A program made the position numbers and the translations under genes. The notes under the pieces are model-generated. The model saw nothing but the letters and a program-made list of their open reading frames with translations, did no database searches and had not been told where the DNA came from. Positions 12,693-24,124 of a DNA stretch of 64,000 nt are shown one piece after another; the stretch's first letter is position 1, and each line of letters opens with the position of its first letter. The DNA is from Siphonodentalium dalli (lineage: Eukaryota; Mollusca; Scaphopoda; Gadilida; Siphonodentaliidae): contig CP136061.1 in NCBI GenBank assembly GCA_032622095.1, positions 191,274,369 through 191,338,368 of the forward strand. Direction: 5' to 3'.

Positions 12693-12861
12693 TACAGTAA
12701 TGCTCTAAATAATCGACTCCTTAACCACATCAGAATTATGGGTAACTTTTCAGGATTTAGTCGGAAATATGGCTTGTTATATTATATTTCCAACTAAATC
12801 CTGAAAAAATACCCATAATTCTACTGTGGTTAAGTGGTCAATTACTTTGGGCATTATTGTA
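12693..12861. mobile_element. CAGTAATGCYC foldback element
   Basis: The left arm begins TACAGTAATGCTCTAAATAA and the right arm ends GGGCATTATTGTA. Arms are complementary over most of their length, with the centre near 12777. TA occurs at both outer edges, consistent with the TA duplication shown for the copy at 63489. Confidence 0.75.
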
Positions 12862-13382
12862 TACAGGTACCATCCCCCAACCTTTAGTGAAAATCCTGTT
12901 TTCACATACCCTGATGTTTTGCGCACGTTCTCTTCAACCCCACTGTGAAGGGTGATGTTGGACATGGTGATTTAAACATTTCACTGTAGACAATCAGATT
13001 GCTCATTACAACCTGATGTGGGGACAAAATATAAATATATCTACTTATTCACTAACTTTAAACTAAAAACAATTTTATTGGTCTCTCAAAAAAATAAATT
13101 TTGAAATTTCAGTCACAATGATACAACTAGAGAATAAGTACAAATTTTACTGTAAAATGTATGGGAAATTTGATTTTCTTATTATAGAGTGCTTAACATG
13201 CATACATTTGAATGTTATATAGATGAACATTTCTGTCTCAAATTTATTTTTAAAGTTATTTGACCCATTCAGTGATGTCCTATATACTAGTAAGTCAGGA
13301 CAAATTTAATTTCCTCTCTACTAGTATTGACTCACTGTTGGAACACCTGGGACAGGTAAAACAAAGATATTTTAACTGCTGC
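12862..13382. other. Non-coding, no recognised feature
   Basis: AT-rich sequence between foldback elements. No conserved exon or inverted repeat was seen. Confidence 0.5.
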
Positions 13383-13818
13383 TTAACCCTTTCTATACTA
13401 AATACTCATTGATGAGTAGTTTCCTCAGGAAATGTTCAGGTACTGAATACTTCCCTCCAGAGAATACAGTAATGCCCAAAGTAATTGACCACTTAACGAC
13501 AGCAGAATTATGGGTAATTTTTCAGGATTTAGTCGGAAATATGGCTTGTTGCCATTCATCGGAAAGAGCTTTCCGATGAATGGCAACAAGCCATATTTCC
13601 GACTAAATCCTGAAAAATTACCTATAATTCTGCTATGGTTAAGTGGTCAATTACTATGAGCATTACTGTATGAATCTTTCTGCACTTGTGTTATCTTTTC
13701 GTCATACTATCATCTGTTTATTCTACCTGAACATCCAGGGCTCCAATTAAATACAGGACTATTCCAATGAATACTTTTATAACTGATGGAAGAATCCAGT
13801 TAGTATAGAATGGATTAA
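13383..13818. mobile_element. TTAA-flanked MITE of the TTTCTATACTAAA family, with nested hairpin
   Basis: The left end reads TTAACCCTTTCTATACTAAA. The right end on the minus strand reads TTAATCCATTCTATACTAAC. The family is present again, more decayed, at 15269-15502 and 53430-53739, and at 63293-63713. A 206 bp TA-flanked hairpin (13465-13670) is nested inside. The right TTAA (13815-13818) is also the left TTAA of the next element. TTAA targeting suggests piggyBac-like mobilisation. Confidence 0.75.
13465..13670. mobile_element. Near-perfect 206 bp hairpin (CAGTAATGCCC family, TA-flanked)
   Basis: The two arms are complementary almost base for base around a centre at 13567/13568 (GGAAAGAGCTTTCC). 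Outer ends are TACAGTAATGCCCAAAGTAA and, on the minus strand, TACAGTAATGCTCATAGTAA. This is a foldback MITE. The TA flanks are typical of Tc1/mariner-type targets, but the superfamily is inferred. Confidence 0.8.
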
Positions 13819-14174
13819 AGGGGGACTGTACACTAAATCCAGCCATGTATGGGACCATTTCCTTTTATACTCAACAGAATATATACAACAAATGAATGAA
13901 TTTGAGCCATGGATTAGTGCAAAATACACTCATGTGCTCTATCAACGATGCAAACAGCATGGTAATTAAAACGAAATGAATTTATGACTCATGACTCCAG
14001 TCATAAATTCATTTTCATTATAATTACCATGTTGTTTGCATCATTCATAGAGCACATGAGTGTATTTTGCACTAATCCATGGCTCAAATTCATTCATTCG
14101 CTGCATATAATCTGTTGGGTATAAAAGGAAATGGTCCCATAAATGGTCTGATTTAATGTACAGTACCCCTTTAA
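13815..14174. mobile_element. TTAA-flanked palindromic MITE (360 bp)
   Basis: The left end reads TTAAAGGGGGACTGTACACT. The right end on the minus strand reads TTTAAAGGGGTACTGTACAT. Most of the element is one long imperfect palindrome; for example TTTGAGCCATGGATTAGTGC near 13911 has its complement near 14076. It abuts the previous element and shares its TTAA. A similar end (TTAAAGGGATACTGTACCCA) occurs near 46383 without an obvious partner. Confidence 0.8.
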
Positions 14175-14378
14175 ACATAATAACAAGATGATGCTCTGTG
14201 CTCTGGGTTTACCAGGGTAATTATCTCTGTTGACATTCTTCCACAGTGAAGATCAAGATAGACGTTTCTTTTTTTCTGCTCCAGCCCACTAAGCTGTGTC
14301 CTGCTAAACACATGATGATCTCAATCAGCCGTAGATTTACACACACACACGATACACTTAGGCAAAATGTTGGACACC
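14175..14378 (-). other. Region downstream of SAP18 (3' UTR side)
   Basis: This 200-base stretch follows the SAP18 stop codon in the direction of transcription. No canonical AATAAA was seen close to the stop on the minus strand, so the polyadenylation site was not assigned. Confidence 0.3.
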
Positions 14379-14658
14379 TTAATATGGCCTCCCTCTCCTG
14401 CTTGGGATAGGTCCTGCTCGTGGCGGAGTTATGGCAATATCCAAATAGTCACCGATTAGAAACTGCTTGTTGGATAGAGAAACTGCATCATCTGCTCCTC
14501 TATGTCCTGAGCATGTTGTGCCGATTTCACGCATTCTGTATACAGGTACACGTGGATCTGGGGACACAATTCCGAAATCAAAGAATGTGCCCTTCTTTCT
14601 GGCATCAGGGTTCACTTCCTTGACCAGACTTGTTAACTCTTTTAAAGTGGCATCCAAC
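14379..14658 (-). CDS. SAP18: SAP18 terminal coding exon
   Basis: Minus-strand exon with acceptor ATTACAG/G at 14659-14661. It supplies the last base of the Trp codon, then 92 codons ending CCA TAT TAA (stop at 14381-14379). It covers the conserved helix LKELTSLVKEV, the strand IGDYLDIAITPP and the arginine-rich tail. Where vertebrates have Met after the Trp, this copy has Leu (TTG). Confidence 0.95.
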
Positions 14659-15736
14659 CTGTAATCAAATGAAATTTAAAAGGTCTTAATTGATACATGT
14701 ATGTAGTATGTAAGTCTGGCATTTTAACCTATACGGTAATGCCCAAAGTAATTGACCACTTAACCACAGCATAATTATGGGTAATTTTTCAGGATTTAGT
14801 CGGAAATATGGCTTGTTGCCATTCATCGGAAAGCCATATTTCCGACTAAATCCTGAAAAATTACCCATAATTCTGCTGTGGTTAAGTGGTCAATTACTTT
14901 TGGCATTACTGTAAATGATGCCATGACATGAGCTGAGCAGTGAAAAGCCCCCCAAAACTGTTTGTTGGACCAAGGACATGTGTTGGGGTGGGTGTGACTC
15001 ATCAGTTGAAAATATTTTTTCTGCAATTTTTTTTCCAAATCCTTGACCTGACCACATCAGGAAAATGTTACAAGAGTTGTTCTTTATTGTTCCATTCCAG
15101 AGGAAAAAATCATTGACACCTATAGAACCTCTTTGAGGTAAAAAATTCTATCACCTCAGCTGACTCCAGTGAGCTTTTTTAAAAGAGTAAATAAAGTTTG
15201 TACATAAATGTAATGAGTATAATTACGGTAATCAGCCCGGCAGGGAACGTGAACAATACGGTAATGGATTAATCCTTTCTTAATAAATGGATTCTCACAT
15301 TCCGTTATAATTTATATATATTGGAATGGCCTATTATTCATCTAGAAGAATGTTCAGGTAATAAGAACAGATGACAGACAGATGAATAGCTAACACATCT
15401 GAAGGAGGATTCATATTATTTGGTGGGAAAAGTTCAGATAATAAGTTCAACAAACATTTCCTAAGGGAACTACTCGTCAATGAGTATTTAGTAAAGGGTT
15501 TTGTTTACATCAGTATCCCTGAAAACACATGAGAATTATCTTTCGATTGCACACACAAAGCAATGGAAACTATAAACAACCTCACTCCGTGATGGCTTGT
15601 TCAGTGTACCCTAATTGAAATGCCCATACCATGTGTAGATCTGTAGTTCATTGGAAGGTGTGTTGCCTCTTGTGAATTCTCCAGCACTGTGATGCCTCCC
15701 GGTATTGCAGAAAACACGTAACAGCAGAGGGCATGT
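14379..15736 (-). CDS. SAP18: SAP18, Sin3-associated protein 18 (two C-terminal exons; N-terminal exon not found)
   Basis: Two minus-strand exons, 15736-15630 and 14658-14379, join to encode about 128 residues that match SAP18 throughout. SAP18 is a small ubiquitin-fold nuclear protein. It bridges to the Sin3-histone deacetylase complex and is a core subunit of the ASAP/PSAP complexes with RNPS1 and Acinus or Pinin, linked to splicing and the exon junction complex. Recognisable stretches are TCPLLLRVF at the start of the first exon, ELQIYTW across the junction, LDATLKELTSLVKEV, then IGDYLDIAITPP and a terminal RGRPY. The intron is phase 2 (TG/G rebuilds Trp). The first visible exon starts in phase 0 after CTTTTTCAG, so a short upstream exon coding the start and the usual REK end must lie at higher coordinates; I could not identify it. 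The intron holds two MITEs. Identity is certain; completeness is not. Confidence 0.95.
14732..14913. mobile_element. CAGTAATGCCC foldback MITE in the SAP18 intron
   Basis: Starts TACGGTAATGCCCAAAGTAA and ends GGCATTACTGTA. The arms are complementary, with a loop near 14800-14845. Same family as 13465-13670; it lies between the two visible SAP18 exons. Confidence 0.8.
15269..15502. mobile_element. Decayed TTAA MITE of the TTTCTATACTAAA family
   Basis: The left end reads TTAATCCTTTCTTAATAAAT and the right end ACTCGTCAATGAGTATTTAG followed by TAAAGGG. Internal phrases (ATGTTCAGGTAATAAG, GTTCAACAAACATTTCC) match 53430-53739 and 63293-63713. At 15471 it keeps the TA into which a hairpin has inserted in the 63293 copy. 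It lies in the SAP18 intron. Confidence 0.65.
15630..15736 (-). CDS. SAP18: SAP18 internal coding exon
   Basis: Minus-strand exon of 107 bp. The acceptor is CTTTTTCAG immediately above 15736 and the donor GTATGGGC immediately below 15630. It reads TCPLLLRVFCNTGRHHSAGE and onward to ELQIYTW, with the Trp codon split 2+1. This is the conserved first beta strand and loop of the SAP18 ubiquitin-like fold. Confidence 0.95.
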
Positions 15737-15837
15737 CTGAAAAAGTGGGGGAAAAAGGTATACTTATCAAATTTATTCTAATCATCATCATGTGGAGACT
15801 TGAGAACATCTTCAAACATGTTACTGATCAGGCCTCA

Positions 15838-16263
15838 AAATATGGTGCCGGACAATTGCAGAATGAGATCACCCAGAGGGTGAATTTAGTGATGCTACCC
15901 AGCACAGCAGATAAGCATTGCTAAATTCACCCTCTGGGGACCCCATTCTGCTTAGGCGTTATCTTCTCTGGAAAGTATCATTAATTTAAGTGTTTTTGTT
16001 TCTTTTGAAATTTTCTTTTCTTTTTTAGTATAGTTTCTCTGTATCCCCAAATTGGCAGACAACATAATGCAGAATTGAGGTGCCGAATGGGTGCACATCA
16101 ACATCTGGGAACTTAAATCTGTGACTATCAGTAGGTCTCCCATAGCAGATGAGGCTATGCAGAATGAGGTCCCCAGAGGATGAATTTGGTGACGCTAGCC
16201 CACTGTGACACTCTAAATTCACCCTGTGGGGGCCTCATTCTGCAAATGTCCAGCACCATATGT
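15838..16263. mobile_element. Double-hairpin foldback element (GCAGAATGAGGTCCCC family), copy 1
   Basis: Outer arms: ATATGGTGCCGGACAATTGC at the left faces GCAAATGTCCAGCACCATAT at the right. Each end carries its own hairpin built from GCAGAATGAGATCACCCAGA... and TTCACCCTCTGGGGACCCCA. The middle has CCCCAAATTGGCAGACAACA. The same layout recurs at 49512-49972 and 52962-53356. It lies upstream of the first visible SAP18 exon. No coding capacity. Confidence 0.75.
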
Positions 16264-18089
16264 ACAAATTTTAGTTGATCATAACCTGAATAATCCGATA
16301 ACCACGGGCACCATATTCAGTTTCCTCGCAATGTAATACCATTTCTACTTTGTGCAAGTTATACATGTAGCTCTAAGAATTTGTGATTACCAAATACAAA
16401 CAGGAACTAGGGTTGCTATGAATAATCATAGGTGAAGTGATGTTAGTAACATATATCAGTCCTTTGATTTTGAGGTGCACAATTACTCTTGCATCATTGC
16501 GCGCCTGGAATTGAAAAGTAGCGCGAAAATGTTGCACGCCCCATGATCTTGGCTAGGTTTACTGAATAAATAACTGATCAAATGAAGCACAGTAAGGGTT
16601 GGATTAACGACATTCGTCGGAGAAGTCATAGCATCAAAGGTCAAACAATGGGGTATTTTTTTAACCCGGCATGGACAGTGCGTACTGTTCAATGTATGTG
16701 TGTCACAGACAATCAAAGCAATCAAGGAATCAAAAGACAACGTTGACAAAATAATCAATTATATTACGACGTCATAGCCCAAAACTCGTAAAAATGTGGC
16801 AATACAGATTCCGAGTCACGATGAAACAGACAAGTCCATACAAAACAGGAATGAGTAAATGGTACGGATTACCAATTCGCCATAATGACTTATCAGTAAC
16901 AATGCGATCCCATTTGGGAGTCTGCCAGGGAATATATTCCCTGGAGTCGGCAGTGAACAAACAATCACAAGATGGAAATTTTTGTTGAAGTAAACACTTT
17001 TATTTTGTTTGAAGTTTTAATTGATTAAAATAGCACAAAGCAATGTTATTTGCGTGTATTACATGTTTACATGCATCAGTCATAACTTATATTTCACATC
17101 AGTTGCACCAAAGCAAAATTGCGTGCCTAGATCCAAAATCAGGCACACAATAAACTGTGCACCAGAGTTGTTTTAAATCAAAGGACTGCTATATAAACAG
17201 ACTTTCAGATAGCTTGGATGCAGTCAGCTTCTGATGCGTGCACAGTGTAATAGATTAGTGGAAATATTATCATGTGTTTAACTTGTGTGATGTCACATCA
17301 AAGGCACCGCTCATTAGTCAGTTAGTGAGCATGTGGTAAAATCAGAATTTATCTCACTTTGTGTCAATCACGTAATAAAAGACACCACACTTTGGACAGT
17401 AATTTTGATTTATTTAAGACAAAAAATGTCCATATATAAATTTACATGTATATCATACCAGAATTACAATTATTAATTTGAATGGATATCAACAAAGAGT
17501 GCTATGTAACATACAATATTTGATTAAGATTTATACATGTATATGATGTCAGATGAATTTATACATGATATGTTATCACGCAGATCGTGTGATTGCTTGA
17601 CAATTTGCTCTGATTGCGACATTAGCAGTAAGCCACTCTATGGAGGATGGTATCAGGTTGCGGCTTTATGTGCGATGCCAGAACTCACTAGCAACCACTT
17701 GGAGTCTCATAGACCAGGGAAGTAATTCTATATTATTTAGCATAATCGCGGCCAGGCAACTGGTCTGTATTTACATGTATCTATTTTATATTAAACTTAA
17801 ATCTTTCTAGCTAAATAGGTTGATTAGTCAAGCAATTCTGCAGTAGACTATAGCCAAAAATTGCGTTGACGTCAACTGGTCAGCACTCTTAATTCAGATT
17901 GTTTGTCTTCAGCAATCCGCTACGGCAGCCCTTTGTCATGGCCCAGTTTGGTTCAGCAAATGGCTATGGGCAATGCTGATTGCAATGCCGTAGCCAATTA
18001 TGAGGACTGACTACTCGAATAATCATTTCAACACTAGTGAATGGTGATTACGCAGTTCTAGTCGTAAAATAACAGTAGTCATTTGTGTT
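16264..18089. other. Non-coding, no recognised gene
   Basis: AT-rich sequence with a perfect 20 bp palindrome CCAGGGAATATATTCCCTGG at 16924-16943. The missing SAP18 N-terminal exon could lie here or further right, but no candidate with a phase-0 donor and a matching peptide was found. Confidence 0.4.
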
Positions 18090-18489
18090 TTAACCCTTTA
18101 CCCAACAAACCGGCCAAAACCGGCCAAATAAAGCTTCAACAGCCTAAAATATCTTCGGTCTGTCTCAATAGAACCATACACATATGGATATCATTGGAAC
18201 CGGCTCCTTGGCCACATTGTGATAGTTACAGTTATACCCTGTGCCAATGCATTCTCTTATATATGCGAGTCGACCATAGGTCGCCTCGCATATATAAGAG
18301 AATGCATTGGCCTAAAAAAAATCTTTTTTTAACACTTTTTACCATTTTTTCTTACATTCTTTAACAATTATATATTTTTTAATGTGTTAAGCCAATGCAT
18401 TCTCTTATATATGCGAGGCGACCTATGGTCGACTCGCATATATAAGAGAATGCATTGGCACAGGGCCGTTCTGTTGGGTAAAGGGTTAA
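18090..18489. mobile_element. TTAA-flanked MITE with twin hairpins (400 bp), copy 1
   Basis: The left end reads TTAACCCTTTACCCAACAAA and the right end on the minus strand TTAACCCTTTACCCAACAGA. Inside are two near-perfect hairpins of about 70 bp (18242-18313 and 18390-18462), each CCAATGCATTCTCTTATATA followed by its complement around GTCGACCATAGGTCGCC. A second copy in opposite orientation is at 39047-39393. The piggyBac-like assignment rests on the TTAA target and the CCCTTT start. Confidence 0.85.
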
Positions 18490-19327
18490 CAGTGAAAATA
18501 TTCACGCTCCAGTGTAAATTGTTTGTGCTTCAACATAAATCATAAATAGAATTGAAAAACAATATTCATGAATGCATGATACTATTTAGTTCAAGATTGA
18601 AGTAATACTAGTTTAGTTCATTTTGAACTAATAAGGCATCATATCCCCATTTAATTTAATACAGCTATCTGTGAATCTATGTTATCACACACATGTGTCA
18701 GCTACATGTACTTGAACCCAGTGGACAATGCACAAGAGAACAATCAGTATAAATGACCTTAGGCCACTTAGGGCTTATTCTCCTAAATGCTTACTCTTAG
18801 CTGCTCAGAGCCAGCGAGTAAAGAAACCAACAATTCAAATGTGATTTATGTCAATTCTTCTCATTTCTGTTTGTTGGAAAAATGTCATAAATCAACCACA
18901 TGATTTAACCTTTATGTTGGGTTAGTAAACTCAATTTCCAAATTCCATTCCAATCAGTTCAGTATATGTACTAAAAAGTTATCATCCGAAAATGAAAATT
19001 GAGTGTACATTCCAACAAAAAAGGTCGTAACTCTGGCGAAAATTGGCGGGCATAACTTAAATTTTAACTTGACCTGTATTTTGTGCCAGTAAAACCACAT
19101 ACCAAATTTCAGTCCATTCAGTTCACACTATCTAAAGTTAACATTCGGAAATGAAAAAAGTGAATGGACGCAGAGAGAGATGGATGGATGGACAGACCAA
19201 TAACATAATACGTCCCGACGGTCCCATTTAAAAAAATCCTTAGCCCAAATTTAACATACCTGATCAACAGATTAAAGCCTATGTCACATGTGTATCTCCC
19301 ACATATTTTTTGGGGTTTGAATTTTTT
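18490..19327. other. Non-coding, no recognised gene
   Basis: AT-rich sequence. Diverged fragments of the 'CGTAACTCTG' interspersed repeat occur near 19020-19180, with a short GGATGGATGGACAG tract. No gene is supported. Confidence 0.5.
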
Positions 19328-19335
19328 GGTCGCGT

Positions 19336-19938
19336 TAGGGCCCGATGAAGCTTCGAGATTCGATTTGATTTCGAATCTTTCGTTCCGATACGATTTGATA
19401 AAGGCATGACGTAAAGCCAGAACAGCAACTGCACCATGACCGAACAGCAACTACACTTTCAGCGTAGTTGCATTTCATCTGCGGTGGCAACGATAACCAC
19501 AACAAGTTGCTGATGTGACGTAAAACACCATTAAATCAATCACTTCCACGACAACAAATGTTGCAATAAAAGTGCGTCATTTGTCAACATTATTTTTCAC
19601 GCATAATGGGACAAAACTCTGCACAAGTTTATGTCTTAAATTGCCATTCTCATCCACTATTTTAAAATGTTTAATTTGATTAAATCAATTTAAATGTTAT
19701 TCATATTATATCCAGGAAGTAGAAATGAACCTACTTCGTAAACATTGAGTTACCTCATTGACGTTATAAAATCATCGGACATAATGTCGCTATTTTGCTG
19801 GTATCTTGGACTACCGTCAATATTTGTCCGATGTGTACAGTGATTCTACTAAAGTATAGGCAAAATATTTGATTCGAGATTCGAATCATTATCCTGAGAT
19901 TTGATTTGAACTGAAATTGGAAATTCGTCGGGCCCCAA
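19336..19938. mobile_element. hAT-like non-autonomous element (603 bp)
   Basis: The ends are TAGGGCCCGATGAAG and, on the minus strand, TTGGGGCCCGACGAAT. The flanks are GGTCGCGT (19328-19335) and GGTCTCGT (19939-19946), an 8 bp target duplication with one mismatch. Subterminal GATTCGAATC and GAGATTCGATTTGATT repeats occur at both ends. 8 bp duplications and GGGC-type ends fit hAT transposons. No transposase remains. Confidence 0.7.
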
Positions 19939-19946
19939 GGTCTCGT

Positions 19947-20990
19947 CCCCAGCAGTAAAAAAGAGTGGTTGTTGAGATACCAGCAACAACGGTCAACAAC
20001 CTCTATATTTATGTATATAGAAATGTACACCAGTCTCGGTCGGTGTGAGATAGAAATGTTGCAAAATAATTGTCGTCTGATTCAATTTGAAAGTATTTTC
20101 TGCATCAGGCCTTTATCAGGTCTGGGTGAACCATCGATCGTTCTATAATAGCCCGATTTAGCTAAAATAGACTGTTCGGGCTTTCACAGCCAGCTTGCAT
20201 CTGGGATAAGGGGAGTCACCGTAAATTGTTCTATAATTATTGTTCAACCAATACTGTGAAAAAATTAATGTGATTTCTTTTGAAACTAATGAAAGATGCG
20301 GAAATATTATTTACTAAGAATATTCAATATAAACATCTACTCTCAGGTGCCTAGTAATAGTGTCAGCACGCTTATTAAAGACATATTATGGACTGCTCTG
20401 GTGCGTGAAACTGATAAGTTAGTACTTAGGTGCTATGTCAACTGGGGGAATGTATCATTAGACTAACATCGCCGAAAATCTCAAAGAAATCAACCATACC
20501 ACTCCATAGAATACATGTACATCATCTGAACAGCACTCAATTATAAATATTTACATCTCGATTCGGGAGGCAAAAATGGGTGATAAACTAACAAAAATGA
20601 TTTCGCCATTGAGACACATTGCATTTAATTAATATATAACAATGACGATGTGTGTTGTAAATTTGGATTAATAATCGTAAAAATAACTACTTTGAGCAAG
20701 AGTATTCTCCATTCCTATTTGATCACCCTCCGGAGTGATTATTTGGCATTGAGACATTGAGTGAAATTGCCATCACTGTTATTATTTTCAGCATAAATCA
20801 CCATCCATCACTATTGTTAGGCCATCACGATTATTAGGCAGCTGAGAGTACAAAATAACTTGAAATCAATATTCAAGAATAAGAGTTCCCTTTCTTACAA
20901 GCACTCTGGTCTTGAAGACCAATCATCTATTTTAGCCTGATTGGGCTATTATAGATAAATCAGTGGTTCACTCTGACCTGTTTATATTGG
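19947..20990. other. Non-coding, no recognised gene
   Basis: No conserved exon. CTATAATAGCCCGATTTAGC near 20143 has a partial complement near 20933-20955 (TAGCCTGATTGGGCTATTATAG), suggesting a decayed inverted-repeat element of about 800 bp. Confidence 0.4.
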
Positions 20991-20994
20991 TTGC

Positions 20995-21360
20995 AATACG
21001 ATAGGGGAATACCGTTTGCGTAACATAACTATCACAAGTATAACGTACTCTGGGAACAACTTATCGCCAATTTCATGCTTAAGAAATTTTAAACACATCA
21101 TCTTCGACTTGTTTAATTTTATTTTCATGAAAAGGAATAATGAATGGGGTGATAAATACATGTACATATTATCACAACAGTGTGTTGATCCGTGTCGTAG
21201 TATCACGGTGAGTTGAGGTGGGCAGATTGCCAGATCAAACAAGCTGCCTGTAGCTGCTACAAGCAGCAAGTTTGATCCAGCAATCTGCCCACCTCAACAA
21301 GACATAATGCAACGATACGGATCAATTCTCTGCTGTGATAAAAGGTTTATTATATGACGC
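20995..21360. repeat. Two-module repeat with hairpin (module B then A)
   Basis: Module B starts CAATACGATAGGGGAATACC. Module A is a hairpin whose arms contain GAGGTGGGCAGATTGC and its complement, around GATCAAACAAGCTGCC, ending GATAAAAGGTTTATTATATG. Both modules recur at 33975-34455 in the opposite order. The class is unknown. Confidence 0.6.
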
Positions 21361-21662
21361 CCAATTTACAATAATAACCATTTAAATATGATGTTTTCAC
21401 TTCAGCAGTTTCATTTTCTTACTGGAGATAACGGGGGCGAAAACAAACACAGCCGCATCATACCTAGTTTTACATACTCTATTTTAAATGGATAAATAAT
21501 CCATCTTGTTAATTCGGCACACCTCTGCAATTTGTGATTTATTTTATCCAGGGAAATCTCACTCAGTGTGATCAGACGATTTAGTTAGATTGTCAAACAA
21601 TAGTGGGATTTAGAATTTAGCCTTTACTTTAACTTTAGGAAAGAATATTCATAGTCATATAT

Positions 21663-21857
21663 TAATATAACAATAACATGATTTTTGAGGGCGTTATGGT
21701 TTATTAATGGTCTGACAGGAATGATTAACAGCCCAAGGGCCTATTAGAGGCCCGAGATGAAGACGAGGGCCGCCAACAGGCCCGAGGGCTGTTAATTATT
21801 CCAGAGGGCCATTAATAAACCATAATGCCCGATATCATCATGTTATTACTATTATTA
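21663..21857. repeat. GGCC-rich palindrome, unit P1
   Basis: About 195 bp palindrome. The left arm has AACATGATTTTTGAGGGCGT then ATGGTTTATTAATGG and ACAGCCCAAGGGCC. The right arm mirrors this and ends ATCATGTTATTACTATTATT. First of four related units up to 24298. Confidence 0.75.
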
Positions 21858-22464
21858 CCACAGATGTGGACAATTGACCCAATGCCAGTGGAATAATGAG
21901 GTAGATTATAATATGAACACTAACTCAATTAAGAGTACATGTAATCTAACTTCCGGTCAGTTGCAGGGCCACAGGCCGATAATGAACAGAGATTTTCATT
22001 ATCGGCCCGCGGCCTGCATATTTTAGTAACAATATGCTATTTGGAACGCCCTGAAAAACTGTATTAATGGCCTAGAGAATGCCCTATAAAATGGTAATAA
22101 TAAACCTGGATTCCCAACAAAATCATGTTATTACTATTATTACCACTCACACGTACTGTTATTTAAGGCCAAAAGTTGTACGGAAGCAATAATTTACCAT
22201 TTTTGTTCTATTTCACAAACAATATATAAGAACACCAAGGTGACTGTTGCATGCCTGCCATTTATATATAACAACATGAAATAGGATACATATTCGAGGT
22301 GGAGTCCAAAATCATTTTCCCCAAACCGGATGTGGGCAGCAGGTGTTAATGAAAATTTGTTTCATTAACGCCCGCGGCCCGCTTCCAGTTATCGCATCTC
22401 GGTAATTATGGCGTTTTAACGCCCTGGAAAACTATGTTAATATACTAGAGAATGTCCGGTAAAG

Positions 22465-23898
22465 TGGTAATAATATAACAAAAACATGATTTTTGAGGGC
22501 GTTATGGTTTATTAACGGCCCGGCTGGAATGATTAACAGCCCAAGGGCCTATTAGCGGCCCGAGACGAAGTCGAGGGACGCTAATAGGCCAGAGGGCTGT
22601 TAATCATTCCAGAGGGCCGTTAATAAACCATAATGCCCTCAAAAATCATGTTATTACTATTATTAGCACAGTTTTGGACATTTGACCCATTTGAGGATTT
22701 AGTGGAATAATGAAGTAGATTAAGAGAGAAATATTTTCAAGAACATTTAAATTTGATACCATTTGACTTGTCAGCTGACACGGACTGACCAGCTGACGGA
22801 GTCTCGAAAATAGGACAGGGGAAAACCCATTATTGGAGACGAGAAACAACCAATGAGAGGTTGACAGCTAAAATTATCAATGCATACTTACGCTTGATAC
22901 AATAATTCAATCATATAGCGTGAATTCCAATCATAAAACCACTATATAGTGTTGAGGAAATCGAATACATCTTCCCATTATTTTCTTGAAATAAGCACGC
23001 CATATCGGAAGTTGAAGGGACGTAACTCTCGCGATAATAAACGTGATCTATAGTTTCCGGGCGGCGGGCCGATATTGAACTAGGCTTCTCATTATCGGCC
23101 CGCTGTTTTGGTAAGAATACGCTATTTGGAACGCCCCGAAAAACATTATCAATGGCCTAGAGAACGCCCTATAAAGTGGTAATAATATAACAATAACATG
23201 ATTTTTGAGGGCGTTATGGTTTAATAACGGCCCGGCTGGAATGATTAACAGCCCAAGGGCCTATTAGCGGCCCGAGACGAAGTCGAGGGACGCTAATAGG
23301 CCCGAGGGCTGTTAATCATTCCAGAGGGCCGTTAATAAACCATAATGCCCGATGAAATCATGTTATTACTATTATTACCACAGTTTTGGACATTTGACCC
23401 ATTTGAGGATTTAGTGGAATAATGAAGTAGATTATGAGAGAAATATTTTCAAGAACATTTAAATTTGATACCATTTGACTTGTCAGCTGACACGGACTGA
23501 CGGAGTCTCGAAAATAGTACAGGGGAAAACCCAGCATTGGAGACGAGTAACAACCAATGAGAGGTTGACAGCTAAAATTATCAATGCATACTTACGCTTG
23601 ATACAATAATTCAATCATATAGCGTGAATTCCAATCATAAAACCACTATAGTGTCGAGGAAATCGGATACATCTTCCCATTATTTTCTTGAAATAAAGTA
23701 TAAACACGCCGCCAGATCGGAAGTTGAAGGGACGTAACTCTCGCGATAATAAACGAGATCTATAGTTTCCGGGCGGCGGGCCGATATTGAACTAGGCTTC
23801 TCATTATCGGCCCGCTGTTTTGGTAACAATACAATATTTGGAACGCCCCGAAAAACATTATCAATGGCCTAGAGAACGCCCTATAAAGTGGTAATAAT
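22465..23898. repeat. Two tandem ~711 bp units containing palindromes P2 and P3
   Basis: The stretch 22465-23175 and the stretch 23176-23898 are nearly identical. Each begins with a ~200 bp palindrome (22467-22665 and 23178-23377; GAGGGCGTTATGGTTTATTA arms). Next comes a shared spacer with TGACTTGTCAGCTGACACGG, then a hairpin ending TCTCATTATCGGCCCGC, and finally AGAACGCCCTATAAAGTGGT. A recent tandem duplication is the simplest reading. Confidence 0.8.
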
Positions 23899-24124
23899 AA
23901 TAATTATTACAACTTTAGAGGGCGTTCTCTAGTAGATTAATAGTATTTTACCCGCATGATAATTTTGAGGCAAGTTGACCGGAAGTGGGTGGCGGGCGTT
24001 AATGAAGCTTTGTGTTCATTAACGCCCACTTCCTGTTAAGTCACCGATTACGTGATCACACGAGGACGGAGTGGCCTCCACATAATCCTCAGCACACTGA
24101 GGGCGATGGAGTATCAAGTAGGTG

